NCBI GenBank assembly: GCA_029557895.1
Contig: JAKQHT010000002.1
Span: 62,001 to 126,000, forward strand
From: Bacteroidota bacterium
GTDB taxonomy: Bacteria; Bacteroidota; Bacteroidia; Flavobacteriales; Flavobacteriaceae
Direction: 5' to 3'
DNA length: 64,000 nucleotides
A program made the position numbers and the translations under genes. The notes below the pieces were generated by a model. That model made no database searches. It saw only the letters and a list, made by a program, of their open reading frames with translations, and had not been told where the DNA came from. This document shows positions 28,228-36,170 of the stretch, in pieces (the first letter of the stretch is position 1; every line of letters starts with the position of its first letter).

Positions 28228-28259
28228 GCCTTTATCGTTATTTTCGGTAAAGGCTTTTT
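28228..28259 (+). terminator. Rho-independent terminator after the small secreted protein
   Basis: GCCTTTATCG (28228-28237) pairs with CGGTAAAGGC (28245-28254), a 10-bp stem with one G-U pair and a 7-nt loop, followed by TTTTT. Confidence 0.8.
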
Positions 28260-28357
28260 GTGCTACTGTACATTTGAGGACATGGTAATCTATGTCTCAT
28301 AATTTGCCAACATTGCAATAATTATCCTAAATTTGGACAGCTATAATTTTTTTAAGT

Positions 28358-30388
28358 GTGTTTAAATACCTTGGGTTGTTTTTTTTGTCCCTCTTTGCTT
28401 GCCCCGACTTGTTGGGGCAAAATGTATTGAAATCCAAAGAATACCAGCAAATTTTGGAGTTAAGGGAGGTGGCGGCCAATACAGAAAAAACTTTGCAAGA
28501 ACGTTTGCAAAGTGCCCAAAAAGCTGTGCAGCTTTCAGAAGCTACAAAAATAGATTCGATTGTTCTCAAGAGTAGCCGTATCTTATCGTCGGTATATCTC
28601 AACAAAGGCGATTATGGGGATTTTTACCGGATAAACCATAAGAACTTGAAATTGGCTTCAAAGCTCAATGATACTTTGGCCATCGGTCTGGCCACTCACA
28701 ATTTGGGTTATTACCACCACGTAAAATTGCAGAACGACAGTGCTTATTATTATTATATCAATGCCATAAAATATTATGGACTTGCCGATAAGCCCGAATT
28801 TCAGATTTCACCATTCGTTAATTTGTCTCATATCCAATATATTGAAAAAGATTATCTTGGGAGTGAGGAAAGTGCCGTACATGGATTGGAGTTGCTCGAA
28901 GGCTTCCCAAGAACGGAGAAGTTTCTGGATGACGCTTGGGTGCTCAACAACTTGTTGGGAACCATTTCTTCCGATCTGGGCCAGTACGAAACTTCTATGG
29001 ACTATCACAAGAAAGCAATTTCCATAGCAAACAGCATGGCCCATGGACTTTCTAACAAATATACCTCTATACACAACCAAGCAGCTCTTTATAGAAAGCA
29101 AGAAGATTACCAAAAAGCACTCGAACTGTATGAGAGCATCATCTCCCGTACTGATCTGTTTGAGAACGACCCAACCTTTTATCCTCTGCTTCTCGATAAT
29201 ATTGCATTTACCAAATTTGAGGCAGGAGAGAAAGATTATGGACAAATTGAGCAGATGCTCAAAGATGCCTATCGGTTGAGTGACAGTTTGGAAGACCCGA
29301 TCACAAAGCTTGCAGCGACCATTGACCTTTCAAAATTTTATAAACGAATAAACAAAACCGATAGCGCTTTGGTCTATGCCAAGGAAGCTTATGATCTGTC
29401 CAAAGAAGTATCTTCCAATGATATCTTTTTGGAATCTATGTTGATTTTGTCAGAACTGGAGCATGGCGAAAAGGGAAAAAAATACCTTAACGAACATATA
29501 AGATTGAGTGATAGTTTGTTGCGTCACGAACGTGGCATCCGAAATAAGTTTGCCCGTGTGCAGTTTGAAACAGATAAGATAAAAGCGGAAAATGAACGTA
29601 TTGCCACACAACGGTTTTGGTTTTTGATGGCAACAGTTGTGCTTTTGGTTACCTTGTTTTTGTTATATATCATTGTTACCCAACGTGCCAAAAACAAAGA
29701 ACTACAGTTTGAAAAAGAACAACAACTGGCCAATGAAGAAATTTACAACCTCATGCTCTTGCAGCAAGATAAGGTCGATGAAGCTCGGGCACAGGAAAAG
29801 AAGCGTATTTCCGAAGAAATCCACGATGGCATTCTCGGGCGGCTGTTTGGGACAAGATTGAGCCTCGACACCTTTAACCTAATGGATGGGCCTGAAGCTG
29901 CAAAAACACGTTTACAGTACATCAACGACCTGAAGAACATCGAAATTGATATCCGTAAAATTTCACACGACCTCAATACAGATTTTGTGGCAGGTTCCGG
30001 GTTTGTGGATATTGTAGAAACGTTGCTGCAAAACCAGACCACGGCATACCAACTGGAATACACTTTTGAACATAGCGGAGAAATAGATTGGGAATTAGTG
30101 CCAAACAAGACCAAGATACACATTTATAGGATTTTGCAGGAATCCATGCAGAATATCTACAAACATGCGGAAGCAAAAAGAGTAGATATTAGGTTCAATC
30201 TTAAAAATGATGTAATTTTATTTGAAATTAGCGATGACGGAAAAGGTTTTGTGGTCAACAAGAGCAAAAAAGGCATTGGCCTTAAAAACATTGGGTCTCG
30301 GGTCGAGGAGTTGGGAGGTACGGTAGAATTTCAATCGACTCCCGGACAAGGCACCACAATTCGGATAACGATACCAAACCCCATTTAG
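28358..30388 (+). CDS. TPR-domain sensor histidine kinase (HisKA_3 type)
   Basis: A 676-residue two-component sensor. A signal segment (1-20) is followed by a periplasmic TPR-rich region (about 60-370, with LATHNLGYYHH, YQKALELYESII), one transmembrane helix (about 415-440, FLMATVVLLVTLFLLYIIV), a coiled stretch, the dimerisation/phosphoacceptor segment with EIHDG (His about 489), and an HATPase domain with SDDGKGF and GIGLKNI. The start is a GTG at 28358, since the frame is closed by a TAA at 28328 with no ATG between. Its partner response regulator begins 6 bp downstream. Confidence 0.92.
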   Translation: MFKYLGLFFLSLFACPDLLGQNVLKSKEYQQILELREVAANTEKTLQERLQSAQKAVQLSEATKIDSIVLKSSRILSSVYLNKGDYGDFYRINHKNLKLASKLNDTLAIGLATHNLGYYHHVKLQNDSAYYYYINAIKYYGLADKPEFQISPFVNLSHIQYIEKDYLGSEESAVHGLELLEGFPRTEKFLDDAWVLNNLLGTISSDLGQYETSMDYHKKAISIANSMAHGLSNKYTSIHNQAALYRKQEDYQKALELYESIISRTDLFENDPTFYPLLLDNIAFTKFEAGEKDYGQIEQMLKDAYRLSDSLEDPITKLAATIDLSKFYKRINKTDSALVYAKEAYDLSKEVSSNDIFLESMLILSELEHGEKGKKYLNEHIRLSDSLLRHERGIRNKFARVQFETDKIKAENERIATQRFWFLMATVVLLVTLFLLYIIVTQRAKNKELQFEKEQQLANEEIYNLMLLQQDKVDEARAQEKKRISEEIHDGILGRLFGTRLSLDTFNLMDGPEAAKTRLQYINDLKNIEIDIRKISHDLNTDFVAGSGFVDIVETLLQNQTTAYQLEYTFEHSGEIDWELVPNKTKIHIYRILQESMQNIYKHAEAKRVDIRFNLKNDVILFEISDDGKGFVVNKSKKGIGLKNIGSRVEELGGTVEFQSTPGQGTTIRITIPNPI

Positions 30389-30394
30389 ATACGT

Positions 30395-31066
30395 ATGAAA
30401 AAGGAGATAAAAATATTGATGGTTGATGACCACCCGATCATTATTGAAGGGTATCAAAACACCTTGATGGCCACAAAACAGGCAGACCAAAATTTGCATA
30501 TTGATATGGCAAATGATTGTGACACGGCCGAATTATTGATGCGAAAATCCGTAAACGGAATACCCTATGACGTTTTGTTTTTTGATATCAGGCTGCCGGG
30601 TTCGAGGGATGGCTCATTGGCATCGGGCGAAGATTTGGCAATGTTATCAAAAGAAATCCTTCCAGATGCAAAAATCGTCATTCTTACGATGTTCAATGAA
30701 CCGTACCGTATCCATAACATCATAAAAGCCATCAATCCTGACGGGTTTTTGGTGAAAAGCGATTTGACATCGAGTGAGCTTGCAGAAGCTTTCCAGCATA
30801 TTTTGGAAACACCACCTTACTACAGCAATACCGTTAACCAGTTTATGAACAAACTTGTTGTAAATGACATCCACGTGGACGAAATCAACAGAAAAATTCT
30901 CTATCTCTTGTCGCAGGGTATCAAAACCCGAAGCCTTCCGGAACATGTCGACCTATCCATCAGCTCTATAGAAAAGCGCAAAAAACAACTCAAAGATCTC
31001 TTTTCCGTGACCGACGGCAAGGACGAAACCCTACTGGAAGAGGCGAGAAACAAGGGGTTTATCTGA
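30395..31066 (+). CDS. NarL/FixJ-type response regulator
   Basis: A 223-residue protein with a receiver domain (MVDDHPIII acidic pair, phosphoacceptor Asp in FFDIRLPGS about residue 62, Lys in GFLVKSD) and a C-terminal helix-turn-helix (about 160-223, LLSQGIKTRSLPEHVDLSISSIEKRKKQL). It is the cognate partner of the kinase encoded just upstream. A regulatory element with two direct GGTTTTTCCG sites starts right after its stop codon, and a second copy lies 2.8 kb further on. These are good candidate targets, though binding is inferred. Confidence 0.92.
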   Translation: MKKEIKILMVDDHPIIIEGYQNTLMATKQADQNLHIDMANDCDTAELLMRKSVNGIPYDVLFFDIRLPGSRDGSLASGEDLAMLSKEILPDAKIVILTMFNEPYRIHNIIKAINPDGFLVKSDLTSSELAEAFQHILETPPYYSNTVNQFMNKLVVNDIHVDEINRKILYLLSQGIKTRSLPEHVDLSISSIEKRKKQLKDLFSVTDGKDETLLEEARNKGFI

Positions 31067-31147
31067 AAAAATGTTAAAATTTCGATAAACAGCCCTTTTT
31101 TTTGATGTCCAAAATTTCTTGAAAGCCTTGCCAGTACTGCAAACTAT

Positions 31148-31179
31148 GGTTTTTCCGTAAAAAATTTACGGTTTTTCCG
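31148..31179 (+). promoter_or_regulatory. Two direct GGTTTTTCCG sites, 22 bp apart (copy 1)
   Basis: GGTTTTTCCG occurs at 31148-31157 and 31170-31179. The 22-bp spacing (about two helical turns) places both on one DNA face, and the second ends 24 bp before the -7 box. The same geometry recurs in copy 2. They take the place of the missing TTG promoter element, so they are probably activator sites. Confidence 0.65.
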
Positions 31180-31203
31180 CAAGATAAATTTATTCGTATT
31201 GGA

Positions 31204-31211
31204 TATATTTG
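31204..31211 (+). promoter_or_regulatory. -7 box TATATTTG of small-RNA gene copy 1
   Basis: An exact TAnnTTTG element. No TTG lies 17-23 bp upstream, which fits activation from the GGTTTTTCCG sites. Confidence 0.6.
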
Positions 31212-31216
31212 GCATT

Positions 31217-31308
31217 GTCAACAAACATATTTATATCCCTCTGAATTGTTGAATAATAGCAAATCGACCAAAACCCAATAAACGCCCGTTTGTTGGGTTT
31301 GGTTTTTT
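31217..31308 (+). ncRNA. Candidate small RNA, copy 1 (~92 nt)
   Basis: The predicted transcript runs from a few bases after the TATATTTG box to a strong terminator: 31271-31283 pairs with 31288-31300 (13 bp including one G-U, loop GCCC), followed by TTTTTT at 31303-31308. There is no open frame of note inside. The segment TTGAATAATAGCAAATCGACC is conserved in copy 2 and is probably unpaired, so it could be the part that contacts a target. Transcription start and function are inferred. Confidence 0.6.
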
Positions 31309-31349
31309 ATAGGATTTTTTCACTGTATTTTTTGAGACTTGACAAAGAC

Positions 31350-31538
31350 ATGAACAATATGTGCGACGACCAAAAAGATGGTCTGTGGGATAAAAAAGCT
31401 ATCACCAAAGCCTTTGATACGGGTCATGTTGGATGTATTTCGGCATCACGTAGAACCGACAGTTGTTGTGCCATCAATTTTGATGGCTATCGGGACAGAT
31501 TGATAGAGGGAACTTTTTGGTCAACCTTTTTTATATAA
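31350..31538 (+). CDS. Hypothetical small protein, 62 residues
   Basis: The open frame begins MNNMCDDQKDGLWDKKAI and ends GTFWSTFFI. It has four Cys, no signal peptide, and no family I recognise. It follows the terminator of small-RNA copy 1 by about 40 bp, so it would be read only by read-through or its own promoter, which I cannot see. It may not be a real gene. Confidence 0.3.
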   Translation: MNNMCDDQKDGLWDKKAITKAFDTGHVGCISASRRTDSCCAINFDGYRDRLIEGTFWSTFFI

Positions 31539-31550
31539 CCAATCCTTGAC

Positions 31551-33164
31551 TTACTCCCGGATTAGTTTTACCACTTGCGAAAGTTCATTTTCAGAATAAA
31601 TTTTGAGCAGGTAAGCACCTTTACTTAAACTTGATAAATCAATTGTTGTTGTGTTTTGGATTTGTGCGACCAACTGGCCGTTAAGCGTGAACACTTCAAT
31701 TTTTTCAATGTTTTTTTCAGATTTGATATTCACGGTTCCCGTGGTAGGGTTCGGATAAACCGAAATAGCCTGCGTGCTGAAATCGTTGATGCCGGCTGTT
31801 TCGTCTTCTACTAAAATATTTTGTGCAAAAGCTTTTGAAGTTCCCTCTCTTGATTCAGCCCAGACTGCTACGCTTTGCCCGCCCACATTTTTTGTAAAGG
31901 CAAACCTGCCTTTGTTTCCGGAGCTTGTAGCAATCATCAGATAGGTTTCATCCCATACAAATTCGCCATCGGCATCTAAAAGCACAACACCGAGTTGAAT
32001 AGAATTCACGCCATCGCTGATCCCGTTTGAAAACAGGAACAAAGGTTGGTTGTTGGTCATTTGCAAGCTTCCTACACTTATCCAGCTATCCGTGCTTACA
32101 GGAAAAACGGTTTTACCGAAAGTTCCCAGCAAAGGTTCGCCTGTTTCTTTGTCAAATTTTTGAACAGATTCGCCATATTGTGATTGGTTTAGCGTGCAAA
32201 TATTGGCCGTTGCCCAAATGTGGGGCGAGCCATCTTCCATGGCAATGGAGGTCGCCATTTCTAAAAAATTATCATCGGTTGAAAAATCTGACCCGTCTTC
32301 TCCCCAAGGCAACGTACCATCAGGATTGATCCGCTGTAAAAACGAATCGAAACGTGTTGCAGTTGAACCATAATATCCTAGATAAGTTATGTCACCATCC
32401 CGAATGACCGAATAACGGCGGTTGCTCATTATGGTTTGGGTTGAAATCTGGATCGGATCGCTCCAAAGCGCATTTCCATTAGCGTCAAATCGTTGTCCCC
32501 ACATAATGGCGTTTACAGTCCAACTGGTGGCTTTTGCCGGAAAAAGTGCAATCGTTGAACCGTCTGGAAGTGCAACCAGTTCGCCCATTCCCGTAAACGG
32601 ATTGGACGAGTTGGGCGATGCTATGGCAATGGCCGTATCCCAAGATTCTTCACCTGTGGAGTCAAACTTCATCAGGTGTCCGTTGCCACCATCTTCCCAA
32701 CCCACGACAACGCCTCCGTCCGAAGTAGGGGCGAGGTTCAGGTTCCATGCAGAGCCGAGGTTGATGCCTCCCGGCCCGAAAAGCTGTTCTCCCGTTGGTG
32801 AAATTTTATTGACATAGCCGTTGCCATCATTGGTCGAAGTGAAACCTATGTATAAATTGCCGACAGCATCCACCGCCTGTGCTCGGGTGGCCGTCCAAGT
32901 GCCGTTGTCGGCAACATCATTGGCGAGTATTCCATTGGTGCCAAAAATCTGGTTTCCGTCGGCATCCAGAAGCTGGACCCTGAGTTCGTAACCTGTGCTT
33001 TCATCCCAGAAAATCACGTAGGTTTTTCCATCGTTGGTCCCAATGGATTGGATATCTCCGGTAGGAGCATCGGCAACCAGGGTATTGGCGTTGTAATCCT
33101 CCGTCCATTGTGCGGTTGCAAAGCAGGAATATAGAATGCCTGCTAAAAGTGTTAATTTTTTCAT
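31551..33164 (-). CDS. Secreted protein with type IX secretion sorting domain
   Basis: A 537-residue protein: signal peptide (ends FATAQ), a large repetitive beta-rich region (about 25-450) with recurring segments such as LLDADGNQIFG, KISPTGEQLFG, RFDANGNALW and LLDADGEFVW, which look like propeller or delta-60-type repeats, and a C-terminal type A sorting domain (about 460-537: SVYPNPTTGTVNIKS, LSSLSKGAYLLKIYS). It is exported through the type IX system and attached to or released from the cell surface. The function of the repeat region is unknown. Confidence 0.85.
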   Translation of the reverse strand: MKKLTLLAGILYSCFATAQWTEDYNANTLVADAPTGDIQSIGTNDGKTYVIFWDESTGYELRVQLLDADGNQIFGTNGILANDVADNGTWTATRAQAVDAVGNLYIGFTSTNDGNGYVNKISPTGEQLFGPGGINLGSAWNLNLAPTSDGGVVVGWEDGGNGHLMKFDSTGEESWDTAIAIASPNSSNPFTGMGELVALPDGSTIALFPAKATSWTVNAIMWGQRFDANGNALWSDPIQISTQTIMSNRRYSVIRDGDITYLGYYGSTATRFDSFLQRINPDGTLPWGEDGSDFSTDDNFLEMATSIAMEDGSPHIWATANICTLNQSQYGESVQKFDKETGEPLLGTFGKTVFPVSTDSWISVGSLQMTNNQPLFLFSNGISDGVNSIQLGVVLLDADGEFVWDETYLMIATSSGNKGRFAFTKNVGGQSVAVWAESREGTSKAFAQNILVEDETAGINDFSTQAISVYPNPTTGTVNIKSEKNIEKIEVFTLNGQLVAQIQNTTTIDLSSLSKGAYLLKIYSENELSQVVKLIRE

Positions 33165-33233
33165 GTTGTTTCGTTTATCATTTTTTTAATATTTTGAGTA
33201 ATAAAGTTTCAACGAACACATACTGAAAAACAC

Positions 33234-33725
33234 TTATTTCTCATCCGCAGAAGGGCCGTAAATTCCTGGAAGCGGGATATTGAGCATTCGCATATATACT
33301 GTAAGTTGTCCGCGGTGATGTATGAGGTGGTTGGTAATAATATAGCGAAACGCGCCCAGTTTTGGCATTTCGGAAAGTGTGTGCGTGCCTGCCTTTAAAA
33401 TCCAGTTGGTCAGCCAGAAATCATCGGTTTTTGAATTTATAAATTCGTTGTTCTTCTGTAAACCACTTTCCAGTTCAGTTTTAAGTGTTTCAACGTCGGC
33501 GGTTTTAGGAGGGGTGTAATCGGTATGGAAATCAAAAACATCTTTGGTTACAGCAAGATGTGTCCAATTATGAAGTTCCACAATATGCGATGCCAATTGT
33601 CCCAAGGTCATTGATTTTTCGTGCGGTTTGTAGTCCCAATGCTCGTCGTTAAGGTTGTCCAAAACCCTTCTGGTATTGTGGGTTTCGTGTTTTATTTCTG
33701 CCAAAAGCCCGGCTTTAATGCCCAT
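33234..33725 (-). CDS. DinB-family protein
   Basis: A 163-residue four-helix-bundle protein of the DinB/YfiT type. The metal-binding His set is visible: His47 in LASHIVELHNW and His residues in NHLIHHRGQLTVYMRML near 132-137. Members are often thiol-dependent enzymes such as S-transferases, and the substrate is rarely known. It stands alone between the secreted protein and the second repeat element. Confidence 0.85.
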   Translation of the reverse strand: MGIKAGLLAEIKHETHNTRRVLDNLNDEHWDYKPHEKSMTLGQLASHIVELHNWTHLAVTKDVFDFHTDYTPPKTADVETLKTELESGLQKNNEFINSKTDDFWLTNWILKAGTHTLSEMPKLGAFRYIITNHLIHHRGQLTVYMRMLNIPLPGIYGPSADEK

Positions 33726-33979
33726 CTTGTTCTTTTTTTAAGTAAAAACTTTGGATACTAAAGTACGATTTTATTTTGGAAAGGGTTAGGAATCCAGAGT
33801 CATTTTTTGGCTCGAGCTTGCCGCATAACTGTCCCGGTAGTTCAAAATGGCTTGTTCCTGGATCTAAAAAACACACATTGGCAAGTATTTTTCTTCGATT
33901 AAAATGTTAAATTTTGATAAAAAGACAGTTTTTTTAAAGCACAAAATCATTTGAAAGCCACGCCAGTACTGCAAACTAT

Positions 33980-34011
33980 GGTTTTTCCGTAAAAGATTTA
34001 TGGTTTTTCCG
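33980..34011 (+). promoter_or_regulatory. Two direct GGTTTTTCCG sites, 22 bp apart (copy 2)
   Basis: The sites are at 33980-33989 and 34002-34011. Their spacing to each other (22 bp) and to the -7 box (24 bp) is identical to copy 1. Confidence 0.65.
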
Positions 34012-34035
34012 TAATGAAAATTAAAAAACATTGGA

Positions 34036-34043
34036 TATATTTG
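34036..34043 (+). promoter_or_regulatory. -7 box TATATTTG of small-RNA gene copy 2
   Basis: An exact TAnnTTTG element at the same distance from the GGTTTTTCCG sites as in copy 1, again without a TTG element. Confidence 0.6.
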
Positions 34044-34048
34044 GCTTT

Positions 34049-34141
34049 GTCAACATACAAATTTATCCCTTAGTAAATAGTTGATTAATAGCAGATCGAA
34101 CCAACCCAATAAACGCCCGTTTGTTGGGTTTGTTTTTTTTT
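34049..34141 (+). ncRNA. Candidate small RNA, copy 2 (~93 nt)
   Basis: The predicted RNA contains TTGATTAATAGCAGATCGAA and ends in the same hairpin as copy 1 (34103-34114 with 34119-34130, loop GCCC) followed by a run of nine T. The terminator stem is identical in the two copies while the region before it has diverged, with small insertions and deletions. It ends about 100 bp before the lipoprotein gene, so it could alternatively be an attenuated leader for that gene. Confidence 0.6.
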
Positions 34142-34243
34142 AATGGGTATGGAAAGATTATTGTAGGTTCTGTAGTGCTTAGGTAAAACCCATCAACAGA
34201 TTTAAAAAAAAATCGTACTTTTCACGCTCACTATCCATTTTAG

Positions 34244-34711
34244 ATGAAGCGATTTGCCGTATTTGTTGTTTCTGCAATGTTGATATCTTGTGACTACTTC
34301 GAGAAGAAAAAAATCGATACTGAATCGATTTTGCAAGAAGAGTTGAAGTCCATCAATTGGAATGATGTGGATGAATACCCGACCTTTGCACTTTGTGATA
34401 GCGTCGAGAACAAAAAAAACTGTTTTGAAACGGTGGTCCGTGATGCATTGAACAAAAAACTGGCAGGCCAAAACATTGTGGTCACAGAAGATGTGAGCGA
34501 TACCATTTTACTAAAACTCCATATCGACAACCTGGGTGTGTTAACCCTCAAAAACATTGAAATGACCGCAATGACACGAACGCAAATTCCACATCTCGAC
34601 AGTTTGCTGGCGCACGGTTTTGATTCGCTGCCCAAGATTTTCCCGGCCATCAAGAGAGGACAACAAGTGGCTACTGAATTTCAGCTCCCGGTAGTTATCA
34701 AAATACATTGA
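34244..34711 (+). CDS. Lipoprotein with TonB-C-like C-terminal segment
   Basis: A 155-residue lipoprotein (lipobox AMLISCD). The end of the protein, FPAIKRGQQVATEFQLPVVI, resembles the last strand pair of TonB C-terminal domains, but there is no transmembrane anchor or Pro-rich linker, so it is not a standard TonB. A pair of Cys lies in ALCDSVENKKNCFE. It is probably a periplasmic or outer-membrane lipoprotein of unknown role. Confidence 0.7.
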   Translation: MKRFAVFVVSAMLISCDYFEKKKIDTESILQEELKSINWNDVDEYPTFALCDSVENKKNCFETVVRDALNKKLAGQNIVVTEDVSDTILLKLHIDNLGVLTLKNIEMTAMTRTQIPHLDSLLAHGFDSLPKIFPAIKRGQQVATEFQLPVVIKIH

Positions 34712-34799
34712 ACAGCAGGTCTGGTGTATTGGTTGCAAGTTCAATTCAAAGCGTTAATATCGCATTGTTGCAAAGAACTGTGGCGTACAAATAAATGAT

Positions 34800-35219
34800 T
34801 TAATTCAAGTTGGTCATTCCAAATTGATCAACCGTCTGCCTTTCATTTTCGGCAAGTGAAAAATTTAATTTAGTCCAAGCAGTCCCTTCAATGCCTTTAA
34901 GTTCAAAACCGTATTCCGTTTTGGTAATAGCAAACAAGAAGTTTGCAAAATTTTCGTTTTTGTTTTCAGAAATCCTGTCCAATACGGTCATTCCAAAAGT
35001 ATCAATCGCTTGAGGTTGGTGATTGTTTATGCTAAATGACAAGTCGGTCCAAGTACAACCTGCGATACCTGTCATTTTTATCCCTGTTCCGGTTTTCTCG
35101 ACTATAATCTTGAAATCGCTTAATTCAGTTTGCTTTTCTTGGGCCAATAATTCAAAGGTTGCAGTCAAAAAAAGTAATGGCATCAATGCTGCAAGTAATG
35201 GGTTTTTATAATTTTTCAT
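34800..35219 (-). CDS. Exported protein with an internal duplication
   Basis: A 139-residue protein with a signal peptide (ends LLAQ) and two tandem copies of a ~45-residue unit. Unit 1 is about 36-80 (FKIIVEKTGTGIKMTGIAGC to IDTFGMT) and unit 2 about 92-137 (FLFAITKTEYGFELKGIEGT to VDQFGMT). Shared positions include KxTxxGxxxxGIxGxxWTxLxFS and QxFGMT. The Cys of the first unit is Ala in the second. I do not recognise a named family. It is probably a small periplasmic beta-rich protein. Confidence 0.75.
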   Translation of the reverse strand: MKNYKNPLLAALMPLLFLTATFELLAQEKQTELSDFKIIVEKTGTGIKMTGIAGCTWTDLSFSINNHQPQAIDTFGMTVLDRISENKNENFANFLFAITKTEYGFELKGIEGTAWTKLNFSLAENERQTVDQFGMTNLN

Positions 35220-35250
35220 ACTATTTTGATACTGTCATACAATTGTCGGT

Positions 35251-36120
35251 TTATAGCTTAAAGCGATATCCAATGGTAAAATCGGTAGAAAAATTATCTT
35301 GATTGTCCAAAAACGCCGCAAAAAGTTGGTTGTAACCAAAAGTAACAAAACCTCTATCCGAAATCTTGAAATCGACACCAAGGCCAAAAACAAATGGAAC
35401 GTCAAAAGCCGTTTCCAGATACGGATTGTCATCTTCATCAACTCTGACCACCGTTGCTTTTGAAATGTTCAAGGTAGCAGCTTTCACATCGGCAAAAATG
35501 TTGAATTTATCATTGCTAAAAAACCTATAGCGATAACCCAAGGATAGCTCGGTGGTTTCGTAAGGAAATTTGTCCTCATCCTTAAATACGTGCCGAAGTT
35601 GTAGAAATCCGGAATGTCGCGGTTGTTCCTTGTCTTGAGCAACTTCGAGTTCGGCACCAAAGACTGGCGTTATTGCATTATCAGGATTGTTAACAAACGG
35701 ACTGTTGGTAATACCGCCAAAAATTGCCAGTCGCAAATCCAGTTTGTTTTTGGGGTGTGTCGATGTAAACCCCGCATCCTGTTGTTTGTTGTATGTTTCG
35801 ATGTAAGTAATCAGGCTTGGCAGGGTGAGATTTACTTTAGCGGCAGAAATGGCGCCATTTGTGGCATTGGCCAGAGTGGTTTTGTATTCTTCTTGATAAT
35901 CGCCTTCATCATTGCGGGTGTTTGTGAGCTCTGTAATGGTATTGTCAGACGTTCGGATAAAGTACCTGTACTGATTGTCAATGACGTTCCAGAGTAGGTC
36001 GAGATGGCCATCGACTTCGGTTTTTAGCGTTATGGTTTCTCCATTGATGTTATAGGATTCCTGGGCTTCCGAAAAGTAGATAACAAAGATGGCGCAGAAG
36101 CAAAAAAGTTTCTTTTTCAT
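35251..36120 (-). CDS. Outer-membrane beta-barrel protein
   Basis: A 289-residue protein with signal peptide (FSEAQE) and, after a soluble N-terminal part, a series of amphipathic strands (LDLRLAIFGGI, HSGFLQLRHVF, TELSLGYRYRFF, FNIFADVKAATL) ending FTIGYRFKL with the typical aromatic-last-strand pattern. I chose MKKKLFCF (36120) as start. An in-frame ATG at 36198 would begin inside the neighbouring glycosyltransferase gene. The function is unknown. Confidence 0.75.
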   Translation of the reverse strand: MKKKLFCFCAIFVIYFSEAQESYNINGETITLKTEVDGHLDLLWNVIDNQYRYFIRTSDNTITELTNTRNDEGDYQEEYKTTLANATNGAISAAKVNLTLPSLITYIETYNKQQDAGFTSTHPKNKLDLRLAIFGGITNSPFVNNPDNAITPVFGAELEVAQDKEQPRHSGFLQLRHVFKDEDKFPYETTELSLGYRYRFFSNDKFNIFADVKAATLNISKATVVRVDEDDNPYLETAFDVPFVFGLGVDFKISDRGFVTFGYNQLFAAFLDNQDNFSTDFTIGYRFKL

Positions 36121-36170
36121 GATTTGAGAATTAAGTGGAGTAAATCTAAAAAAAATAAATGAGTTATTTG

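Larger units (their letters stand above)
31068..31308 (+). repeat. Duplicated ~240-bp element, copy 1
   Basis: The whole stretch aligns with 33901-34141. Shared blocks include GAAAGCC then GCCAGTACTGCAAACTATGG, the two GGTTTTTCCG sites, GGATATATTTGGC, the leader with AATAGCA(A/G)ATCGA, and an identical terminator stem. Spacing between blocks is kept while bases between them have drifted, so this is an old duplication kept for function rather than a recent copy. Confidence 0.85.
33901..34141 (+). repeat. Duplicated ~240-bp element, copy 2
   Basis: This is the partner of 31068-31308, with the same order and spacing of conserved blocks. It lies in the 518-bp gap between the DinB gene and the next lipoprotein gene. 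The rest of that gap shows nothing recognisable. Confidence 0.85.
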
